A DNA stretch of 64,000 nucleotides from contig WBZZ01004195.1 of the NCBI GenBank assembly GCA_019918135.1, forward strand, positions 1-64,000, written 5' to 3'. This document shows, piece by piece, positions 57,855 through 64,000 of the stretch (its first letter is position 1; each line of letters starts with the position of its first letter). This DNA comes from Paulinella micropora (Eukaryota; Cercozoa; Imbricatea; Euglyphida; Paulinellidae). The notes under the pieces were generated by a model. That model was not told where the DNA came from, ran no database searches, and saw only the letters and a program-made list of their open reading frames with translations. Made by a program: the position numbers and the translations under genes.

Positions 57855-58591
57855 GCGGCGCACTTTGTTTCTCAATAAACATATTTTCTTCGTCAGGGCA
57901 GGAGATTTGGCGGGGGGGGGGGGGACTGCGTGTGCTTGCATGCTCCTCTTTACCCCGTTCCGGAGTTTTTTGCTCTTTTTCTGCCGGCACCGTACATGTA
58001 TAGGTATCATTGAAGCTCACTTTCGGGGCGCGTGTGTCTCCAGGCATCTGGGAGCGTTGCGATTTTATCCTCGAAGCGTTATTAAGGCTGTGGCTTCCCG
58101 GTTGGGTGTCAGTTTTGCGCTGGGTTGATGACTTCCTGCTTGCGTTCGCCGCGACGGAGGCGGAGGCTGCTCACGGCCCAATGAAGAACGCAAAGAGGCT
58201 AGTCCTGTGGGCGAATAGGGATTTGCCGAAACGCAGCTGCGACATCGAACTTGATCAACCAAGCGCGCTTGCCTGCCGTGTCACCACGAGCAGCGGAGTG
58301 AGCGCGATAAATCGTGTTACAAACACGCTGCCACGACGGGAATGTACTAAACAGAGGTGCCCAGCTATTCGTCTGCCACCGGTCAGCATGCATTCGTGCA
58401 AGCTCAGCTTGACAGCGAGATTGCGAAAGGTTGGCTCGCTTGTTGGTTTTCTTCCCCTCCTTTCTCTGCGTTCCGGTCGCCCCCTTTGGGCACGGTTGCC
58501 AAGGAAGGCGGGTCAGACTTGCGCATTATCGTAGACTCCGGGGGTGAGGGCAGCCTCAAATAAACTACACCCAAAAAAACACAGATAAAGT
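57855..58591. other. Intergenic region carrying the retroelement insertion
   Basis: 737 bp between adhesin 4 and degenerate adhesin 3. About 180 bp correspond to the left-arm gap and the rest is the 556-bp insertion at 58003-58558. Confidence 0.8.
58003..58558. mobile_element. Insertion of shuffled retrotransposon reverse-transcriptase fragments
   Basis: 556 bp absent from the left arm, whose site reads 'ACATGTATAAATAAACTAC'. The insert encodes three pieces of a reverse transcriptase (RT), in shuffled order and orientation. 58010-58170 (+): 'TFGARVSPGIWERC' and 'VLRWVDDFLLAF' (RT motif B-like segment and the xxDD motif C). 58178-58393 (-): 'LIKFDVAAAFRQIPIRPQD' (motif A with catalytic Asp), then a TAG where Trp is expected, then 'PLCVLHWA'. 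58390-58558 (+): 'FRSPPLGTVAKEGGSDLRII' (the N-terminal fingers block). The style resembles DIRS-type tyrosine-recombinase retrotransposons. No obvious target-site duplication or terminal repeat is visible. It is non-functional. Confidence 0.75.
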
Positions 58592-61117
58592 ATGCTGCAG
58601 TTTAACTTAGTTCCCGGCGGCCTCCCTGGGTGGCCACGCGTTCTGTTAACGGCTTTGCTGCCGTTGCTGTTGAACGCGTATTGCCCGTATGATCCATCGG
58701 TGGCTATGCCCGGCGACTTGGTGCTGGAACTGTCAGTGAGCGCGGCGGGCGACAGCTGGACGCTGCCAGCCCAAGTCGCCAACGGGGCGGCCGCGGCTGC
58801 CGGAAGGAGGCGCAGGCGAGTGTCTGCGTCGTCGGACGCTGTCTGGGAAGTTTTTTGGGAGCAGGGCAAGGCCGCGCAATAGTGCAGCGCCCGGCGTGGG
58901 CTATGACATTGGAGTGGCGGACCCAGCACGGCGGCGGCGGGAGGGTGGCTCTGCGCCAGGTGCTGCAATGGGGCGGGCTGCAGCTCGCGGCCGAAACGGG
59001 GCAACACTTCTACGGGGAGACGGCGTTGGAGTGGCTGCCACCCCTGGATCAGCTGGACACGACGGGTGTGCAGAACCTGGCCTTTAGCTTCGCGGGGCTG
59101 TCGCGGGCCGCGTGCTTTGACGTGTCGGGGCTGCGAGTGCGCACGTCTCTGACGAGCATGCGCGCGGCCTTCGCGGACTCTCCGTGCCTCAAGTTTGCCA
59201 ACGTCACGAACTGGGACCTGTCACGCGTGCTAGATACTGCCTACATGTTCCGAGGCACGCAGACCACCTCGCTACCAGGGGTGGCCAGCTGGAACATATC
59301 GCAGGTCGTGAACGCCAGCGGATCTGCGCTGCGGCAATCCCAAGCCCCGCGCGTGTGCATAGACAGTGTGTCGTCTTCACAGAGCCAGTCTGGCTCAGCT
59401 TCGTGCTCAATTTCATTGTCTCTGTCCAGCTCCGTGTCGGCGTCCAGCTCCGTGTCGCTGTCCGGCTCGGCGTCGTTGTCCAGCTCGGTATCCATGTCTA
59501 GCTCGGTGTCGTTGACCAGCTCGGTGTCCGTGTCTAGCTCGGTGTCGTTGACCAGCTCAGCGTCGGTGACTAGCTCGGCGTCGATGACCAGCTCGGCATC
59601 GTTGTCTAGGTCGGTGTCGCTGTCTAGCTCAGTCTCGACAACGTCGACCAGGTCATCTCGGAGGCCGCGCTATCGAGCTTCACCTCAGCCACTAACCTAG
59701 TCACCCAAGCACTACCTAGGTACTCGCCCCCGACCGCTGACGTCACCTTCAACAAGCTTTACCCCGGAACTTCGAGCCTCCGCGGCCAACTCGGGGGTCC
59801 GGTTGTTCCGCTTTCGGCTCAACAACACCGGCGCGTGCCAGTACGTAACCGCGTGTACGGGTGGCCAGGCCTGCATTTTGCCCGACAACCAGGACAACTA
59901 CAGCTGCGTCACGCCCTTCCACCTCTTCAGGTTGTCCGACAAGTTCTGCGCCGAGCCGATAACGGGGGCAGTCTTCGACGCGGGCTTGAGCGTGCAGCTG
60001 CAGCTGAGCCCGGAAGCTTGCGCCCGGGATCCATTGTTTGTGTTCAGTGGCAAGCAGCTCGTGTACGTGCCGAACGCCAGCTGGGCGCTGACCAACGACT
60101 GGTCCAACGCGTGGACCAACACGTGGGCCGCGGGCACGTCAACCACGCGTTTTGCGGCGCAGCTGCGCCTCATGTCGGAGGTTTCCGCCGTCTCGCAGCA
60201 GTGGGTTTGGGACGCGGGCGCCGTGGGCCTAGGCACGGGCTTTGCCTTTAACTACACGCTGCTACAGCTCACCAACAACGGCGTGCTGTGCCTCAACGTC
60301 AAGCACGGCTTAGACCTCAACGACTACCCGTACCGACCGCTCGGCCTGATCGGGGGCGGCTGTATGCCCTCCCCCAACAACATGCTCAGCTACTCGGGCT
60401 ACGCCAGCAGCACGCTGCGGTTCGCGTATGTAGGAGACGGCGGCTGGTGCCTGCACAACGCGTACCCCACGGGCTGCGACGTGTGCGGTGGGGCCCACGT
60501 AGCCTCAACGTTAGTCAGGTGCAACTCCGTCAGCCTTAAGCCGACGAACCTGCAGTGGCGCGTGTCGGCGACGACCGTTTGGATCAACGGAAGCCAACGG
60601 ACCAACGGGTTCTTCGTACGCTAGCTACGTCAACGCCAACGGCCACTACGTCTACTGGACGTCCGGCGGCTACGCCAGCAACGTCGGGGCCTTTGACGAC
60701 AACCTGCACCCGCGGCGCGCCGGTTTCCACCTGTACCGACCCTCGGACGGCTACTGCACCGAGCCGCTGCCGAACGCGGGGCTCGGCAACGCGGGCGGCT
60801 TTGTACACCTTCCCCGCCGGGACTGGGCGCTGAGCTATTGCTGTGACAGGCCCACCTGGAACGGCTGGGCCGGCGGCATGCGCTACGGCGTGATGCTGCG
60901 CCAGGTCACGACGCTGACGGACACGACGCAGCTCTGGACGTACAACGCGGCCGCGCAGACCATTCAGAGCAACGCCAACTCGGCGTTGTATATGAATACC
61001 GAAGACAACCAGCTGGGCCTGTACACCACCGTACCAACCATTGGCGTTGGTCCGGGGCCCGTGCTGCTTAGCCGTTGGGACCCGCTGAGCGCGAGACCAA
61101 GATACTTTCCCAGGTAA
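58592..61117 (+). pseudogene. Degenerate adhesin 3, right copy
   Basis: Mirror of 10084-12608. From ATG 58592 the signal peptide and N-domain are open ('MLQFNLVPGGLPGWPRV') up to TAG 58880, which replaces a Gln codon, next to a deletion of about 80 bp. The frame then changes. DUF285-like repeats (one block deleted), a short Ser-rich stalk, a stop at 59700 and a frame-shifted Cys-rich C-terminal region follow ('NNTGACQYVTACTGGQAC' to 60624, then 'YASYVNANGHYVYW' in another frame to 61117). The insertion lies 34 bp upstream of the ATG. The left copy has one extra lesion. Confidence 0.8.
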
Positions 61118-61338
61118 CAGTTATGAAATACATAAAAAAACAAACCCAATCCTGTATTCCTTTCTTCCCTAATTCGTCCCCTTTGCCTGCCTCCTCCTCC
61201 CCCCAACCCCCGGCTCCCTCCTTCTCCCCCCAACCCCCGGCTCCCTCCTCCTGCACTCATTCACCAGAGGAAACTGGAGGGGGAAATGTACCTGTAGCCA
61301 TCTATTTACCTAAAAAGAAAAAAGGAACAAGAATATTC
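61118..61338. other. Gap upstream of adhesin 2 (right) with direct repeat
   Basis: 221 bp with the mirror of the 9951-10008 direct repeat (about 61193-61250). The frame of adhesin 2 is open through it but has no secretion signal there. Confidence 0.6.
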
Positions 61339-64000
61339 ATGCTGCTGCCATTGAACTACCCGGGGTGGCTGCGCGTGTTGTTAGCGGCCTTGCTGCCGTG
61401 GCTGTTGCACGCGTCTTGTCCGTATGATCTCTCGGCGGTTGGCCCCGGTGACTTGGTGTTGGAGCTGGCGGTGAGCGCCGCGGGAGACAACTGGACGCTG
61501 CCGGTCGCCGGCGCCAACGGGGCCATCGCGACTGACAGTCGACGCCGCCGCGCAACGACCGACGGTGTCTGGGAGGTTTTTTGGGAACGGGGCAAGGCTG
61601 CGCAGCAGTGTAGCGCGCCGTTGGGGCCGTGTAGCCACACCTTTACCGACGGGGGTGTGTTCTTAGTGGTCGTGCGCGGCCGGCTGCCGGCATGGGCTAT
61701 GACCTCGGAGTGGCGGGCCCAGCACGGCGGTGGCGGCCGGGTAGCTTTGCGCAAAGTGCTGCAGTGGGGCGGACTGCAGCTAGCGACCGAGGTAGGCCAA
61801 CACTTCTACGGCGAGACCGCGTTGGAGTGGCTACCCCCCCTGGAACAGTTGGACACGACGGATTTGCAAAGCCTGGCCTTCAGCTTTGCAGGGCTATCTC
61901 GCCCCGCGTGCTTCGACGTGTCGGGTTTGCAGGTGCGTGCGCCGCTGACGAGCACACGCGCGGCCTTTGCGGACTCGCCGTGCCTCCAGTTTGCCGACAT
62001 CACGAGTTGGGACTTGTCACACGTGCTAGATACGGCCTACATGTTCCGCGGCACGCAGAGTACTGCGCTGCCAGGCCTGGCCAGCTGGAATATGTCACGG
62101 GTCGTGAACGCCAGCGGCATGTTTGCGGACGCGTCGCTGCTCAGGGCGGACCTGTCTCGCTGGAGGCCTGACAGCCTGCAAGACGCCACCGACCTGTTGT
62201 CCGGCGCTCCGGCGCTAGTGCAGGACCTGAGCACCTGGGCGGTAGCGCCCATGAACCCCCGGGCCACCGCGGCGTTCTGTGAGGGCCTAACACGTGGGTC
62301 TGTGTTGCGGCAATCCCAGGCTCCACGCGCGTGCACAAACAGCTGGTCAGCGACGCAGAGCCAGTCAAGCTCGGCGTCGTTGACAAGCTCGGCGTCGCTG
62401 TCCAGCTCGGCGTCGCTGTCCAGCTCGGCGTCGGTGTCCAGCTCGGCGTCGCTGTCTAGCTCGGTGTCCGCGTCCAGCTCGGTGTTGGTGTCCAGCTCGG
62501 TGTCGGTGTCCAGCTCGGTGTCCGCGCCCAGTTCGGTGTCCGCGTCCAGCTCGATGTCGGTGTCCAACTCGGCGTCGCTGACCACCTCGGTATCGGTGCC
62601 CAACTCAGAGTCGCTGACTAATTCGACGTCTGCGCTCAGCTTGGTGTCGGTGTCTAGCTCGGTGTCCGCGTCCAGCTCGGTGCCCGCGTCCAGCTCGGTG
62701 TCGGTGTCTAACTCGGCGTCGCTGTCTAGCTCGGCGTCGCTGACCACCTCGGTGTCCGCGTCCAGCTCTGTGTCGGTGTCCAACTCGGCGTCGCTGTCTA
62801 GCTCGGCGTCGCTGACCACATCGGTATCGGTGCCCAACTCAGAGTCGCTGACTAATTCGACGTCTGCGCTCAGCTTGGTGTCGGTGTCCAGCTCGGTGTC
62901 GGTGTCCAGCTCTGTGTCCGCGTCCAGCTCGGTGTCCGCGTCCAGCTCGGCGTCGTTGAGCAGCTCAGTGTCGGTGTCTAGCTCGGTGTCCGCGTCCAGC
63001 TCAGTGTCGGTGTTTAGCTCGGTGTCACAGTCCGGCTCGACGTCGTTGTCCAGCTCGGTGTTCGCGTCCAGCTCAGTGTCGGTGTCTAGCTCGGTGTCCG
63101 CGTCCAGCTCGGTGTCCGCGTCCAGCTCGGCGTCGTTGAGCAGCTCAGTGTCGGTGTCTAGCTCGGTGTCGGTGTCTAGCTCGGCGTCATTGAGCAGCTC
63201 GGTGTCGGTGTCTAGCTCGGCGTCATTGAGCAGCTCGGTGTCGGTGTCCAGCTCGGCGTCGTTGAGCAGCTCGGTGTCGGTGTCTAGCTCGGCGTCATTG
63301 AGCAGCTCGGTGTCGGTGTCCAGCTCGGCGTCGTTGAGCAGCTCGGTGTCGGTGTCCAGCTCGGCGTCGGTGTCCAGCTCGGCGTCATTGAGCAGCTCGG
63401 TGTCGGTGTCCAGCTCGGCGTCGTTGAGCAGCTCGGTGTCGGTGTCCAGCTCGGCGTCGGTGTCCAGCTCGGCGTCGCTGACAGGCTCAGTGTCGTTGAG
63501 CAGCTCGGCATCGTTGTCCAGCTCAGTGTCGCTGTCCGGCTCGGTGTCGGTGTCTAGGTCGGTATCTGTGACCAACTCAGTGTCGCTGTCCGGCTCGGTG
63601 TCTAGGTCGCTGTCTGTGACCAGCTCTGCGTCGCTGTCCGGCTCGGCATCGTTGTCCAAATCTCCGTCGCTGACCAGTTCGGTATCATACACCAGTTCAA
63701 GCTCGGCAACGTCGACCAGTTCAGCCACAATCTCTCTAACACCCACCCCGTCCGTGACTCCGTCCGTGACGCCGTCCGTGACTCCATCCATGTCGCCGTC
63801 CGTGTCGCTGTCCGCGTCGCCTGACCTCGATGAGTGCGCCCGCCCGGACAATGGTGGCTGCGGGGCCAGCGGGGTCTGCGTCAATACCTATGGCAGCTAC
63901 ACTTGCACGTGCAATGCGGGCTATTCCCAGACCGGCACACGCACGCTCACGTCACCTAACGAGCTGTATGGCTGGGTCGTGACCATCAGCAGCGGGACCA
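61339..64000 (+). CDS. Modular secreted adhesin-like protein 2, right copy, partial at window end
   Basis: Open from ATG 61339 ('MLLPLNYPGWLRVLL') to the end of the window, 887 codons so far. It shows the signal peptide, N-domain, DUF285-like repeats, the longest Ser-rich stalk in the window (about residues 335-810), a Thr/Pro hinge ('TPSVTPSVTPSMSPS') and a calcium-binding EGF module 'DLDECARPDNGGCG', and enters the discoidin-like domain. It has two 36-bp stalk units more than the left copy and lacks the 10-bp insertion that breaks that copy, so this is the intact version as far as seen. Confidence 0.88.
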   Translation, partial: MLLPLNYPGWLRVLLAALLPWLLHASCPYDLSAVGPGDLVLELAVSAAGDNWTLPVAGANGAIATDSRRRRATTDGVWEVFWERGKAAQQCSAPLGPCSHTFTDGGVFLVVVRGRLPAWAMTSEWRAQHGGGGRVALRKVLQWGGLQLATEVGQHFYGETALEWLPPLEQLDTTDLQSLAFSFAGLSRPACFDVSGLQVRAPLTSTRAAFADSPCLQFADITSWDLSHVLDTAYMFRGTQSTALPGLASWNMSRVVNASGMFADASLLRADLSRWRPDSLQDATDLLSGAPALVQDLSTWAVAPMNPRATAAFCEGLTRGSVLRQSQAPRACTNSWSATQSQSSSASLTSSASLSSSASLSSSASVSSSASLSSSVSASSSVLVSSSVSVSSSVSAPSSVSASSSMSVSNSASLTTSVSVPNSESLTNSTSALSLVSVSSSVSASSSVPASSSVSVSNSASLSSSASLTTSVSASSSVSVSNSASLSSSASLTTSVSVPNSESLTNSTSALSLVSVSSSVSVSSSVSASSSVSASSSASLSSSVSVSSSVSASSSVSVFSSVSQSGSTSLSSSVFASSSVSVSSSVSASSSVSASSSASLSSSVSVSSSVSVSSSASLSSSVSVSSSASLSSSVSVSSSASLSSSVSVSSSASLSSSVSVSSSASLSSSVSVSSSASVSSSASLSSSVSVSSSASLSSSVSVSSSASVSSSASLTGSVSLSSSASLSSSVSLSGSVSVSRSVSVTNSVSLSGSVSRSLSVTSSASLSGSASLSKSPSLTSSVSYTSSSSATSTSSATISLTPTPSVTPSVTPSVTPSMSPSVSLSASPDLDECARPDNGGCGASGVCVNTYGSYTCTCNAGYSQTGTRTLTSPNELYGWVVTISSGT
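62345..63700. repeat. Ser-rich stalk repeats of adhesin 2 (right)
   Basis: 18-bp units with 36-bp higher-order repeats, encoding SSSVSV/SSSASL hexapeptides. Two more 36-bp units than in the left arm (tandem block around 63200-63470). Confidence 0.9.

Larger units (their letters stand above)
36925..64000. repeat. Right arm of giant inverted repeat
   Basis: Inverted copy of 7263-33733, still homologous at the last base of the window (64000 pairs with 7263). Relative to the left arm it has a 556-bp insertion at 58003-58558, two extra 36-bp units in the adhesin stalk around 63200-63470, lacks a 10-bp insertion seen at 7606-7615, and carries scattered substitutions. The inner edge falls inside codon 147 of the membrane-protein gene 36486-38171. 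Confidence 0.97.

Noticed and set aside
1..64000. CRISPR array, tRNA, rRNA
   Set aside because: The regular repeats present are protein-coding Ser-rich units or GC hairpins without spacers. No tRNA cloverleaf or rRNA-like sequence was noticed by eye, though a covariance search was not possible.
7263..64000. Inverted repeat as a simple fold-back sequencing artefact
   Set aside because: Arm-specific substitutions, a 556-bp insertion, a 10-bp insertion, repeat-unit differences and an asymmetric spacer with genes would not arise from one molecule read twice. Read mapping is still needed for proof.

Overview
The window looks like a gene-dense, intron-poor segment of a large DNA virus of a protist or alga, or an endogenised copy of one. 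The reasons are tightly packed intronless genes on both strands, short gaps rich in AATAAA-type poly(A) signals and GC hairpins, eukaryotic-style secretory and N-myristoylation signals, Kelch-repeat proteins and a family of very large secreted adhesin-like proteins. No hallmark gene (major capsid protein, DNA polymerase, packaging ATPase) lies here, so the lineage cannot be fixed and a protist nuclear locus is not excluded.

The dominant structure is a giant inverted repeat. Bases 7263-33733 (left arm) reappear reverse-complemented at 36925-64000 (right arm, still running at the window end), around a 3.19 kb unique spacer (33734-36924). The arms differ by scattered substitutions (0-2 amino-acid changes in most genes), a 10-bp insertion and two 36-bp repeat units in one adhesin gene, small indels, and a 556-bp insertion at 58003-58558 carrying shuffled pieces of a retrotransposon reverse transcriptase. 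The spacer holds a Kelch gene, a small ORF built on a patchwork relic of an arm gene, and the first 146 codons of a multi-pass membrane protein. That gene is complete only on the right (36486-38171). Its left copy is cut at the repeat boundary and has clustered amino-acid changes.

From the outside inwards, each arm carries: (1) an array of modular surface proteins (signal peptide, DUF285/BspA-like repeats, long Ser-rich stalk, calcium-binding EGF, discoidin-like or lectin-like C-terminal modules); (2) a 144-aa hypothetical gene and a 1.25 kb non-coding repeat array; (3) a putatively N-myristoylated protein; (4) a DUF1152-like gene split over two reading frames; (5) a Kelch gene with an internal frameshift; (6) a run of unrecognised genes, including a secreted protein with a GPI-like tail, two with small Cys motifs, a coiled-coil protein and a leucine-rich-repeat protein; (7) the membrane protein at the spacer. 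Several of these genes are interrupted by single frameshifts shared by both arms.

The left edge (1-1046) is different: AT-rich sequence encoding a frameshifted fibre-like structural protein, fused abruptly to the signal-peptide stub of another adhesin copy. This may be a recombination scar or an assembly chimera.

The most notable candidate system is the adhesin array. It has whole, truncated, frameshifted and stalk-length-variable paralogues lying in and beside recombining inverted arms, which is the architecture expected of a surface-variation locus.
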